A stretch of 64,000 nucleotides of DNA, taken from positions 48,839,659 through 48,903,658 of the forward strand of contig CM049313.1 of the NCBI GenBank assembly GCA_026874595.1, given 5' to 3'. This DNA is from Sipunculus nudus (lineage: Eukaryota > Annelida > Sipuncula > Golfingiida > Sipunculidae). The notes beneath the pieces are model-generated. The model had not been told where the DNA came from, did not search any database, and saw only the letters and a program-made list of their open reading frames with translations. Position numbers and translations under genes: made by a program. Shown piece by piece: positions 21,627-34,700 of the stretch (positions are counted from its first letter, which is position 1; each line of letters begins with the position of its first letter).

Positions 21627-22558
21627 GCCACTGTCACACTAGAAATACGACCTGTCCACGACTGAAAATTTGAGGATTCGCCAATAATCGTGACCAGAAC
21701 CTGCGACCGATCGCGGAGGTCGCGGCTGATCACTGGGTGAAAAATCAGGTGGTTTTTGTACATATCCAAAATCCACTTGCGACTGATTTGTAAATTTCGA
21801 GATCGTAGGAGCTCGCTAGAAGGTTGTACCACCAGCCTTTGGTCATGGCACGACCAGTCGTGCATTATCGTGCGACAACTTGTTGCACGATTGGTCGTGC
21901 CACTGCTCTTGCCACCTCGCGATTGGTGGAACTACTTGTCATACGACCTTGTGATCAGAATTGCGACTAGATTGGATCTAGGGCTAAGCTCAGTCAGCCG
22001 TTTTTTACCTCTAATTGTCAGAATGGATTAGCTGATGCCACACTGTAGACTCGAATTTATGCTGGCTCGACTGCAGCTGGAGCAACAACAACAGCTTGGC
22101 GCTATTGCCGCAACTCATATTCTGCACCGAAGAAGCCAGCGAAGACAGAGTGCGTCCATAGATTGACCATTTTATGGTACAACGAAAACCTTCCCACGTC
22201 ATTTTCCTTTTCTTGGAGGCATACCACTGTTCTGTACGGGATCTAGCGACTAGAGCTGATACCGGGCTAAGGAATATATCCTCACGATCGGTGGCATGAC
22301 CAGTTGAACGACTAGTCGCAGGTCATTACGACCACTCGTACGATTGGTCGCTCGTCACTAAGACTTGACAGATCGTCACTAGTTCTGGTTGATCGTGCAA
22401 CCGAGCGTGCCACCAGTCGTACGATTACCTACCACCAGTATCAAGTACTCACGACCATATCAGAATCAAGACAAATTTGTGGAGACTGGTCGTTCGACTA
22501 CCTGATCGTCGGCCAATCGCACGATTAAACAGTCGTACGATATTGTGTGACCGTGGCT
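21627..22558. mobile_element. 932-bp non-autonomous DNA transposon with TTAA flanks
   Basis: Left end GCCACTGTCACACTAG; right end, reverse-complemented, AGCCACGGTCACACAATATC. TTAA flanks both sides (21,623-21,626 and 22,559-22,562). The interior is packed with GTCG/CGAC and TCGTGC/GCACGA motifs in both orientations, unlike the surrounding AT-rich DNA. No transposase ORF. TTAA duplications point to piggyBac- or Kolobok-like mobilisation (inference). Confidence 0.75.
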
Positions 22559-22606
22559 TTAAAAATAGTAATTTCACCTTAGTTCTTTCAAGTATTTATG
22601 ATCGGG

Positions 22607-22746
22607 TTCACCTTTATTATGTTAGACTGGTCTAGTCTATTCAGCTGATAAAATTTTGGAATTGCTCTCGCTGAGATTCACCTTTATTATGTTAGACTGG
22701 TCTAGTCTATTCAGCTGATAAAATTTTGGAATTGCTCTCGCTGAGA
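22607..22746. repeat. 70-bp perfect tandem duplication
   Basis: A unit beginning TTCACCTTTATTATGTTAG and ending CTCTCGCTGAGA occurs twice in direct succession (22,607-22,676, 22,677-22,746) with no difference seen. Confidence 0.95.
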
Positions 22747-23625
22747 TGCTAATTGTTAATATAGATACAAGTTGATAAAAAAAATAAAAATATAAACATA
22801 AATACATATTTATGAAGTCCATGCATGAATGTAAATCATTACATTGCTTTGTAATCTGGGAAGGATTTATATCAATCTGTATGAATGTTTTCGATTCGTC
22901 CCTATTACTGAACACATTTAAGCTAACTTATTTTGTCACATTCAACTTCAGTAATCTTGGCAAAAGAAAAAATATTGTGAACAGCTTCTTATCTTTAGGA
23001 GGGAATGTTCGTTGGGCGTTACCTAAACCAAAAGGAAGATCCAAGACATACCAATGGTCTGATGTAAGGACGAAATAAAACTGACCAAGATGTCGGGTTA
23101 CATCATGGTTTAAATTGGCAATTACGACTGGTAATTATAAAATTTAAAACGGAATCGAACCCGGACTGATCGAGTCCCGCAAGACATCCTCTTATTCCGG
23201 TGCATAAATAAAATGCCCTGCATGCCTGCGAACGGAGAGGGGCTGTTCCCCAGGCCTATATTATCACTCACTACCAGGAAAAAGGCCACCACAGTGACTG
23301 CAACAAACATACAGGAGTGTTCCTATTGAGCATGACTTTTAGGTTTTTGCCTGTGTGGTCCTAAGCAGACCCAGAGCGTAACAGAGGTACCATTCTGCTT
23401 TGCGGAAGTTCCAGGGGAAGTAGAGAGAGAAGAGCCAAGCTCTCAATGTCACCTTTCAATAACTTGACCAAGTCTTCTATCCTGTCGGTAGAAATTGTTT
23501 TTTGGCGCTCCTCTACGGGATCGGATGCCCCAAAAGCCCCTCAAGTTGTTAAAAGCCTTCCATGACTATACAGAGCATCGTACTGTGTGAACGCGGATCC
23601 TCAGATCCTTTATAGAGTAAACAAC

Positions 23626-23874
23626 ATGAAACAAGGTACTCTGCTCACACAGCTGTTGTTCACTGCAGTCGTCCCAGGTATATTTTCGTGTCGCTGCTTT
23701 GTACAAAGAGCCCAGACTAAACGTGTTCCATCTCCGCTGCCTGTGAACAACCCTGAAAACTCACTTGGTAAGACAAAGTCCCCGACAAGCTCTCCTGGAG
23801 TAGGCAAACATTCCAAAGATATATTCCTTGCTCACCCATTGCCGATGGCTGGGTCAATTCCGCCATATGAATGA
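23626..23874 (+). CDS. Small ORF with signal-peptide-like N-terminus (82 aa)
   Basis: ATG at 23,626 opens MKQGTLLTQLLFTAVVPG, a short basic start then a hydrophobic stretch, as in a secretory signal. The rest is Pro/Ser/Lys-rich and ends SIPPYE. It may be a single-exon secreted peptide, or a first coding exon ending at CCCAG|GTATAT (23,677). No family is recognised and codon-level support is lacking. Confidence 0.3.
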   Translation: MKQGTLLTQLLFTAVVPGIFSCRCFVQRAQTKRVPSPLPVNNPENSLGKTKSPTSSPGVGKHSKDIFLAHPLPMAGSIPPYE

Positions 23875-25668
23875 TGGTAATATCCCTGTACGAAGAACTG
23901 ACTTCAAGGAAATCTATGCACTAAACATTATGATATTGGAGCTCCTGTATGAAATTTTACTTAAAATTGACCAATCACCGCAACTGAAGTGGATATGCCC
24001 AAACTTTCCATCCTTGCCGTCTTAAGGCGTGTCGGGACACGTTGGTTTTGAACTAGCAGAATATTGATCCTAATTTCAACATTCCAATGGGATTTCCCAA
24101 AGACCTCCGTGAATGTTGTGGGTCAAATACGACATTAAAAGAATAAAGGAAGATCCTACAACCTGATGATAAGATAACACAATGGGCCAAACTGCATTAA
24201 GACATATGGCTTATCAAGTGAAAAAGACTGGCTAAATATACAAAACCCAGTACCTTCAAAAATCCATTTTCACAGTTGGCTCCAATGATTCTAAAGGAGT
24301 TGCTAATAAAATCGTATTCAAATGTTGCATGGTAACAAGAATATACCGGTGGAGGAAGCACGTTTTATGTATCTAAAATCTCCCGAACCTGTGGTGTATA
24401 CATTCTGTTAATAAATTATTCCATTGTATTTTTAATGGGTGTACATAATGTCCTGTCACGGCCTCTGACACCTTAAGCCACAAGGACAAAAAAAACAAAA
24501 ACAAATATACTGATCATAATGTGAATCACTGTTTGTTTTATTTGAAAAATTTACAAGATCTTTATCAAAGATTATATATGTATAAAATATATATGACAAG
24601 ATTTTTGGGATGGTTGCTTTATCCTAAACATAAACGGTAGGTCTACGTCTCTGGTTGATTGTGGACTTATTTTGGCCAGGCCATATTTATTCTAGATTTA
24701 CTTCAACTTAATATTGTACAGCACTGTTTGCTTGATATTGCCATCAGACAAATTGGTTCAGGGCACTGCAGGCATAGTATTGATGGTTTCAAACTTGGTT
24801 CGACCCACAATACTCAGCTCTCATTCTTGACCCTGAAACAACGTCCATGCTGCATTGCGATAACCAGTAAACAGTGCAACAGAAAGCATGATCATTGGAT
24901 AAGCAGTGTAGGTTAAACACAGAAACATTTTTAAAAATTATGTGAATGAAACGAAAAAAACACATTCATTTAATTGTAGTATAATTTGTTCGGGTACATA
25001 TATTATAAGGTAGTATTACAATTCAAATCATGATTTAAGAAACAAAGTAATATTTTGATTTTCCTACAATGCATTGGTAAAGGTATCCTTTCAATACTTC
25101 ATATCAATATCCATTAACATACATGCATATCATCTAATACACAGAAATATCAACAAAAAAGTAAAACCAGTTATTCTAACAATTATATAAATCTTGGAAT
25201 TAATATATTTATACAATAGTGTTGTCTATGTTGTCTATATCATATCAGATTTATACTTATATCAGGAGTACTAGAATGCTAGCAATCTTGAAAGGCAAAT
25301 AGCACCAAAGTTGTGATACAAATTAAGTCATGTTAATATAACAGGATTTAGAATATTCAGTTTCTCTAGAGAGATAGAAAACATGGACCAATATATGGAA
25401 TCATTCTTACATGAGAAGGTCTGATATGGTATGATTTTTTTTCACATAATTCAGGATTCTCTACGATTTTCCTTGATAGAAACCTTCTGCGGCTGCTATT
25501 ACACACTGTGAATTCGTCAGATTTTCTATGATATTTCAGAAAATTGTAAGACATTTACACGTCAGGTCTGCTTTAGAATTTACTTATTGGGTAAAATGCT
25601 CCATTCTTTAGTCAATCACTGTTGTAGTATAATTAACACTGGGGTTAACTATAGGTCACTCCCTGAGT
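23875..25668. other. Intergenic and probable gene 2 3' UTR
   Basis: No supported exon. The part nearest 25,668 should hold the 3' UTR of gene 2; an ATTAAA on the minus strand lies at 24,974-24,969 and an AATAAA at 24,542-24,537, neither clearly placed. Confidence 0.4.
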
Positions 25669-25781
25669 TCATTTCCCTGCTCTTTTGATGTAGCTGTTGA
25701 CAACTTCCTCAAGGACATTCAAAGGCACATATCCACAAGACAGAACTTCATCGTGAAAATCACGAACATCAAACTTGTCAC
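25669..25781 (-). CDS. Gene 2 terminal exon (j) with stop
   Basis: Acceptor atttatag. Reads DKFDVRDFHDEVLSCGYVPL, then an acidic helix and NSYIKRAGK-stop (TGA at 25,671-25,669). This is the typical DUF885 C-terminus. Confidence 0.95.
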
Positions 25782-28700
25782 CTATAAATAAGAATTAAAA
25801 TTGTATGGATAAACAGAGACATAACCGCTGTTCACCTAAACGTTTTAGTGATAATTAATAAAGCTTTATTCAAACATCACTAGCATCAAACTGGCCATCA
25901 AAAACTAATAAAAAATAACTAATAATTTTTGGCACTGAATGACATTAAAAATACCACCCTGTAAAATAGGCTCCATTCTTCTGAAGTGTTTGTATTGACA
26001 TACTGCAAGTCTCGTTTGAAGTAAAAATGCATCCATAATGACCAAGATATATGAACATGGAAGATGTTACGGGAATAATTCTTATAGTGAGTGTGTAATT
26101 ATAAGTTTTTGATAAATAGAAACAACACAAAACTGGGTACTGAGTGCATTTCAAATAGTGCATTGAAGACAAAGTTCAAAGTCATCAATTTTTTAACTCC
26201 TCTAGAAAACTAAATGTGTATAAAATTTAAGGGGAAAACATGCAGTACTTCAAAAGTCAAGTTGTTAACACAAATCCACACCTACCCAGTTCTTTTTCTG
26301 CCTTTTTCCGCAGCTCAACGATTTTCAGCTGCCCAATCTTGTATGCACATGCCTGGAATACGTAATTACATGAAAAATCTGCAGACCATCTGTGTTATAA
26401 TTATAGTGCAGGCTGCTCTTAGTTGAAAGGTAAATCAAGAACATATTCTTTTATATTGATGGTATTGTTATAATCAGCTCTTTGGTTCTGTATTATATTT
26501 TTGCAGGGCGATGGCATTTTTTCATATTTATAATAACTGAATAGTACAAAGCATTTGATCAGGATTAGGAGGACAAGTATTAAAATTTCATTTTCTCATA
26601 AAATAACCAGGATTTGTTTCAATATATCAAAACAAATTAACAAAATGGTTCAGTCTAAGACTTGCTTTATTTGTATGTAAAAATGTTTTCATGTTTTCTT
26701 TGATTTATTGCCCAAATTATTGTTCAGGATCACCTGACATGTATGTATTAACAAAGCGAATATGTTCTATCCACCACACAGTACTTACAACAAATTCCCT
26801 ACACTTTCAGCAAATTAAATTTTTATGACCTTTTCACGTCTTTTTAAGGTAATATTCATGACTTCATTCATTTACATATGAAACAGGCAATTAAGATAAT
26901 GTATGATAATTTACACAGGCACAATATTAAAAAGTTTATGTAATTACAGGCTGCTTTGGATTTGGGGTAGAGCAAAATATTGAAGTCCTGCAGAAAGCAA
27001 GTTTGAATCCCAGGAGCCATGAGCTTTTTTACGGTGCTTCCCTACCCAGGGTGAAAGCTGAGCAGGCTTATTTGGAAGGCTGCACCCATCAGAAGTATTA
27101 AATCAGAAACCAGTGTTACTTTATGGTTTTCCTTGGTGGTATGAACCAACCATGATTACACACAAAATACCCTCATGTGTGGTTACTAGCCCTGGTCAAC
27201 ACCAGGATATTATGTGAGAGTAAGTGTGAGAAACTGCCCTGTTTGCAGATTTACATGTACTCATTCAAGTTATAATTTAAAAGGCTAAAGGTGACAACCT
27301 CTTACAAAGAAAAAGTGTACATAATTAAACTGTAAATGGTTTTTATTCAGGAAGGAAGATTCTTGATGCTCAGGACTACAGTTGTTGCAATTCTGTAAAT
27401 CTTTCATAAATTAATGAAAACAAGGCCTACAGGCTTAATGCGAACCTGTGCATTGGGAAATACACCAGGTATAATGCTTCAATGCTGGACCATTACTTTT
27501 CATGTATATGAACTATGCAAGTACTAATCATTTTGAATAAGAAACAATTACACAAACATCACTGCTGAAATTCTGGCATAGGTGCACACAACACTAAAAA
27601 GATTGTAGCTGGCACCACCAGTCTTGTATACAACGAAACTATCAGAGATATATACATAAGCCCAATTTCAGACTGATATATCAAACCCCTCCTGAGAAAA
27701 ACGTGTGCAAAAGTCATGGTAGGTGGCGACACCTGTCTTGTGAGCGAGAAAGCCATCAAAGACACATAGACAGGTCAAAATATCAGGCCAATACATCAAA
27801 CTTACCTTGAGTCTGATGCATGGGGCTGACCAGGCTTAGGTGAGAAAGGCTGTTGCCCCGAGTGAACTGTGACAAATTGCTTGCTCAGACTACTGCACTG
27901 AGTGAACTCATGACCTGCACCTGGCTAGACTGAGTGAACTTTTGACCTGTACCTGGCTGCACTGAGTAAACTCTTGACCTGTTGCATATTCTGACACAGT
28001 TGACAGTCTGCCAAAGCTATAAACCGAATGCAGCTACTGCACTGAGTAAACTCCTGACCCATACCTGGCTGCACTGAGTGAACTCTTGACCTGTTGCTTA
28101 ATCTGATACAGTTGGCAGTCTGCCAAAGCTATAAATAGATCCAGACTGACCTCTAGCCTGTTGCCAAATCTGAAATAGTAGCCACACCATTGCATAGGCT
28201 CATGCAGGGGCCCTGCCCTGAGGGGCTTGACACCCATGAAGTGATCACATGGTGCCCATGAGGTGTTCACATGTCACCCATGAGGTGATCACATACCATG
28301 TGCTTGGCTGCACTGACTGAACTCTTGATCTGTTCCCAAATCTGAAACAATTGGCAATTTCTCAACCTATTTAAAGATACGGATTCAATCTTGGCCTGTT
28401 GGTATATCTGTTTACACATACTGAAAGACTTTGGCTAAAATTTTTTTCAAGCCAACATTTTAATAAACTTTTGATTAAAATATCTGGAATAATAAAAGAT
28501 GCAGCACTTTCATTGTTAAAGGTCCAATAGTTCTGCCAAAAATCATTCTAGTAAACTTGAACAAAGGCCACCTTAGAATAATTTTTGTGCAATGTTACAG
28601 AAGATATAATTGAAATAATAATTTGTAGAAGAACACTATGGCAGTCCTCAGTTTGAAAAAGACATAATAATGGCCATAAGACCAACTTAAGCTTTTCACA

Positions 28701-31700
28701 ACTCAACCAAAAATCAACAAACTCAGTATATTCTGATATGATTGAAAGAACCATGTCCTAGGATAATTATTTTGAAAAATTGAACAATTAAACTTGACAA
28801 TTTTATCAATAAGCTGAAAGAGGCTAAAATTATGAGGTTTTTTGCCCATAAAAAACAGGTCAATGTAGGTGGCACCACAAAATCTGCAACTTCAAATATG
28901 AGTCATGTGACCAACATTTGCACAATACCTGGTAATGCTAGCTTCTGTCATTTCTGAGAGTACTATGTCAGTATGCTTACTTGGCCAAATGACTGTTCAA
29001 ATTTGTGTTAACTCCACTAAAATTCATCAAATGCAAACCATTTGAACAAACTTGAGAGGGCTTGCCTCTGGGATCATTTATGTAAAATATTTAACAATTT
29101 GGCTGGACCGTCTACAAGAAGACGACTTTTAAAATATTGTCAGCTTTTTCCTTATAAAATCTAAGTTAATGCAGATAGCAAAAAAATAAGCTGAATCCCA
29201 CAAAATTTGATATGTGACAGATTATTGCATAAAATCTGGGAATGGTAGCTCCTGCTATTCCTGAGAAATTATGGATTAATGTACAGATGACCAATGACCC
29301 CCGTACAAAAATAGGTCAATTCAGGTGGTGCCACCAATACCTGAATTTCATATATGACTCATGTGACCAAAACTGGCAAAAAATTTGGTGATGATAGCTC
29401 TGGCTGTTTCTGAGACTGTCATTTTAGTATGCTTTTTTGGACAGATGACTAAGTTCAACTTCCTGAACAAAATTGAGGGAGATGGTATAAAAGATTATTT
29501 CTGTTAAATATTGAACAATTTGGCTTGAGTGTTTCAGAGGAGAAGATTTGTAAAGGTTTTTTTAGCTTTTTCTCTATAAAATTTAAGAAAATTTTCAGAT
29601 GGCTAATTTTTTGCATTAAATTTCATGATGCTAACTCCAATCATTTTCAAAATAGTATGGGTAAACGTACAGAAGACAAACGCTGTCACACCATCGCATT
29701 AGTTCACAGGTTCACTGAAAATTAATACAGATGCATATTGAATGCAAAATTGTAATACAGATACATCTCACTGATGGCAAAATCTTGAATTAATTTGACT
29801 ATGGATACCAATTATTTATAATCCATGTACAGCCGTCTTTATATACCCACAGAGAGCTGTACAGCTGTGATTGTAAACATTGCCTGGCATGAGGAATATC
29901 TAAAAATCATAAATCTACATTTTTTAAAAGCTTTTAAAAAACATTCTTGTCGATATTAACCATAGATAACCTGAAATCTAAATGTCTAGAGGCATGATGT
30001 AATAAATGCTGATAAACTACTGCCAGTCTAGATGTATCTAGATGTATCTGTGTATCTGCTTCACACAGCTAACATATATAGTAAAATGACTCATTGAACC
30101 TTTATAAATCTGCCAAAATTCATTCTTTGGAACCATAAAAGACAATTATTATATGAATTATTCAGGGGATTATTCTTGTAAAATATTAAACAAATTGGCC
30201 TCAGTAGGGTCAGTCAAAAAAAATTTTACAGGTTTATAACTCATATGGGAAAATACAGCAAAATGGCTAAGTTAAGCTTCCCATAACTCAGGCAAAAAAT
30301 CACTGAACCAAAACCATTTGAACAAACTTGAATTATCAACATCTAAGGATAATTAATGTGTGAGATTTAAGAATTTGGCCCAGTGGTTTTTGAGGAGAAG
30401 ATCTTTGTAGCCACTAAGCTAAAATGGGCTGTTACAGCATATGACTAAATTCAGCTTCCCATAACTCAGCCAAAAGTCACTGAACTTAGACCATTTGAAC
30501 AAATTTCAGAAAGCACTACCCTAGGATCATTTCTGTGCGATATTAAACTAATTGGCCATATGGTTTCAGAGAAGAAGTTTTTTGTAGCCGTCAGTATGAT
30601 ACGGGCACTGATGACCCCCGTACAAAAAAGGTCGATGCAAGTGGCGCCACCAATACCTCAATTTCAGATATGTCTCATGTGAACAACATTGGCATAAAAT
30701 TTGGTGATGATAGCTCCAGCCTTTTCTGAGATTGTAATTTTAGTATGCTTTTATGGACGGATGACTAAGTTCAACTTCCTGTAACTCGGCCAAAAATCAC
30801 CGAACTTAAACCATTTGAACAAACTTGAGAAAGATTATTCCAGGAATCATTTCTGTGAAATATTGGACAATTTGGCTGAACAGGTTTGGAGAATATGATT
30901 TTTAAAGCTTTTATAGCTTTTTCCCTATAAAATCTAAGAAAATGCAGTTAGCAAAAAATAAGCAAAATCTGATATAGTTTTTTAGATGACTAATTTTTTG
31001 CATAAAATTTTGTTATGCTACCTCTTGCCGTTTTTAAGATAGTATGGGTTAACGTACAGACGACGGACGACGGACGACGCCACACCATTGCATAAGCTCA
31101 CAGGTTCGCTAAAAATACATTCTGAATCATGGCTTTTGGAATATTTTCTTAAGATCATGTCTTTTTTCAGTGATAATATTTTAAATTTCACACTTAATGA
31201 CTTTTCATGATGTGGGAACCCTTTCCAGACATTCTTTTATTCACAATGTCACCATGACAACCTACCTGTCCTGGCCATGTCATGTAACGGTTGATCTCTG
31301 ATTGGATAAAGCCCTCTGGAAGTGCTGTATTAGACCGCAGTAAATCAACTACTTGGTCCCTTGTCCACCTGTCACCATGAAAAATTGTACAGACACAATA
31401 AGCAACTGAGCTAGTAGAAATTTGTGGCATCACAGATCAAATATCCTTAAATCTTGGCTATAACCTCTTTCAAATAGGCTAATTCTTCTTGTTAATATCT
31501 ATTGACACATTACATACATGGTTCCAGAAGAACTGTTTAGCAAGTAAAACCATCTTAAATATGGCAGTGACCACCATCTCTTTAAAATTAATATTGAAAG
31601 AAATGTGTATAATGTTCATTTTGATACAATGTTCATTTATATACTGTTGTAGCAGTTTGGGGAGAAAAAAAATGTGCCAAAATACATATGGCATTTTTGC

Positions 31701-34700
31701 AAATACTAACAGTCTGATGCCCAAGACACAGCTAGCCAAGATGTTTGGTCATACTGAATATCAAAGAAATTCCTGCACCAATTCATGAGAAATTTGTATA
31801 TTTGAATGTATATTTTATTGATCTGAATAAAACTATAAAAAAAATGAAAATTTCATGTTCATTCATTATTTTCACAGAATATAAAGTTATCTGAGGTCAA
31901 GTTCACTCTCACAATAAAGGTCATGAACCTATTTTAAACTGGCTTCATACTCTGAACAACTTATATATAAGCATGTGCCGAATCTTTAACAATACACAAA
32001 ACAATCATTCTTTCAATATAATACATTAAAGATTTCAATTTTGTTTCAATAAACTTAAAAATCCATTTTTATACAGGAAAGAAAATTTGATATTATCATG
32101 TAGTTTAATTTGATACCACTTAATTTATTTGCGAAAAGTGGTGAACTTTAAAACAAAATTTGTTTATAATACTGAATTAATCATCAGTACATATGCCATT
32201 ACAGAGACCCCAGTACCAAGTTAAAATGAAAATATATATTGTGATGTCTTATATGAATGCAACACAATTACTGGATATGCCAGAGATCCCACCTGATTTT
32301 TACACCTCATATTTTATTAACTAAATTTTTTTCAGATTTTCAGGAGTATATGAACCCTAATATGCCCAATAATAACATCTTTAAAATGTTAGGTCCTGTC
32401 CTATATGGATGATATTTATGTACAATATGTACAATATAGTGCAGTAAAGATGAAGTCTTCTGGATTTTAAGTTTTTGTGGATATAACAAAAGGGTACAAA
32501 TTTCACTCTTTGGAGAACCCATGATATTCACAATACAAAATACTATTCTGCTGCCTATTAGTTGTCACCATGCACGGCACTGTACTCAAAAGAGTACCAC
32601 TCTGTCGGTTAAGGTTTGTGGACTGTGTAATACATGACAAACAATGTACTAGGGTTGGGATGATATCACTTTTCTATATCATGATAATGAAACAGATTTT
32701 ATCGCGATATATCATGGTATCGTAATATAAGTGTCTGGCAAGAGTTATCCAGCATTTGTTGCCATATCAGAATTGTCAGTGCTACCTGCCAAGACGGACT
32801 ACTTATAAGTGGGCAAATTCCCAGTTTTCAGAGAATGTGATTCTGTCACAGAAAGACCCTGGTGATGTCATAATCTTTTGGTATCAACCTTAAAAGTCCA
32901 AAACTGTGGACAAATAAGCATATCATGATATCACAATAACAGGGAAGTTAATGATACAATTATCGCAGGTGTCAGATATCGTGATAATCCCAGATATTAG
33001 TCATTGTCCAAACCCTACAATGCACTAGGGCTTCTATATACACAGATGTTGCAGGGATAAATATTATATAGTGAAGAGGGTTATCCAGTCCGTTCAAATA
33101 CATTGGATAATAAAATGGGCATTTTGTAGTAAGGACTTCATGGAAGAAGTAATATTTTGTAAGCATGCTCTTGTGAAATAAAAACAGAAGGGGTTTCCTT
33201 AAAATGTAAAAAGTTTTGATTTTTAAAGTTAGACAATTGAGACAAGTAGTCCTCTCGTCCGACATTCCCCAACTGGAAGAGATTAGTTTTGAGTAGAAAC
33301 GACCTCTGGTGAGAAGGTGAGAAGTTGTGTGATCAGCAGTGACATCTATTGGCAATGACTCACCCAAGAGCGTGCATTCCTGTGTCCACCACCAGACGGC
33401 AGGCACGGTGCATCTCAAATGACAGATGACCAAACCTGCAATGAAGTAATTGTTCTAGAATGACATTGTCACAAAAAGGCATCAAACACACTAATGGATA
33501 ATCAATTTCTTACCTTGTCATGTTAATTTCATCTCATGACTTAACTGATGCTGTGATTTCCTGTGACTGCTATTCTGTTATTATATATACACATATACAT
33601 AACTCATATTTCAAGTTGTTTTTCATATTTAACAAATAAAACTTATGTGAAATTTTATATATAGTACATGAAAATATCAAATGAGACCATCAGAGTTGAA
33701 ATGAATGTAAAATGACATATTCAAATTTTTCAAAAGCAGTCTGAGTCCATTAGTTATGTCAATTTTGTGCACATGTACCAGTAATAATGATAAACAAGAA
33801 AATTACTTTAATTTTGATTTCTTCGCAACTGCAAACATCTTGTACAGATAAATATTTTTGAGAAAGTATATTTTTAACAATCAAGTGTGGAAATGTTCGG
33901 GAGGGGGGCATTATATGAGAATTTACCTGTCAAGTTTTCCAGAAGAAGCCAAAGCCTGAATGATTCATATTAATCTTTCACACAGAGGACTTTTATTTTA
34001 TAAATATTTTTTTAAAACACACAACTTTTGATTTTTCTATTACAGATACTGTAATATAAAATGTATTAGGCCAAGAAAAATAAAAGGTATGGTTCTCAGG
34101 CACCGCCCGCATCAATTTTAAACCCCCACATCAAACATTTTTATTTTGATTTTCAATAGAAATTTACCAATTTTGAGCTACAGCCGCTCGGAAATTTCTT
34201 TCAAGAATATAAAACCATACAAATTCCTTTTTTTTCTAGTGCTTTTGCTTGTTTAGCAAAATAAAGCTGTTATTATCATGCTTTTCCTTAATCATTTGAC
34301 CTTTTGATCCAAACATACAAAAAAAAATAAAAATAAAAAAACCGCCCGCCCGCATTAATTTCTGAAAAAAAGTGCCTGGGAACCATACTCTTTTTTAACA
34401 TGTATTATAATATGTATTATAACATAACATAAAGAAGATTCAGAAGGCATCACAAGAGAGCTTGTGGTAGTGACATTGTCACAAGTCTGGTCCACTACCT
34501 CAACAACAACCACAGACTGTGATCCAAGATAAGGTGTCCCATTGCTTAGAACTATTGTCCCAGATAAAAATAAAGAAAATTAAAAAAGTGTCCAAGCTGG
34601 GGACACAAAGCCTGCTTAGAAGATAGTGGTCAAAGTTGGTGCCATGGAGTGTAAATTAAACCTGTTTTATTCCTGAGAACTTTTTTACTTAAAATATTTT

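Noticed and set aside
21482-22031. Overlapping ORFs on both strands
   Set aside because: They lie across the TTAA transposon end and its palindromic interior and show no domain.
23140-23240. Possible tRNA gene or SINE: minus strand has GGTTCGATTCC, a perfect B box (23,161-23,151)
   Set aside because: No convincing A box at the right distance and no cloverleaf stems could be drawn; left uncalled.
24659-24916. 85-codon ORF and a hydrophobic minus-strand stretch opposite it
   Set aside because: Neither frame shows a recognisable motif; the minus-strand stretch has stops within about 25 codons.
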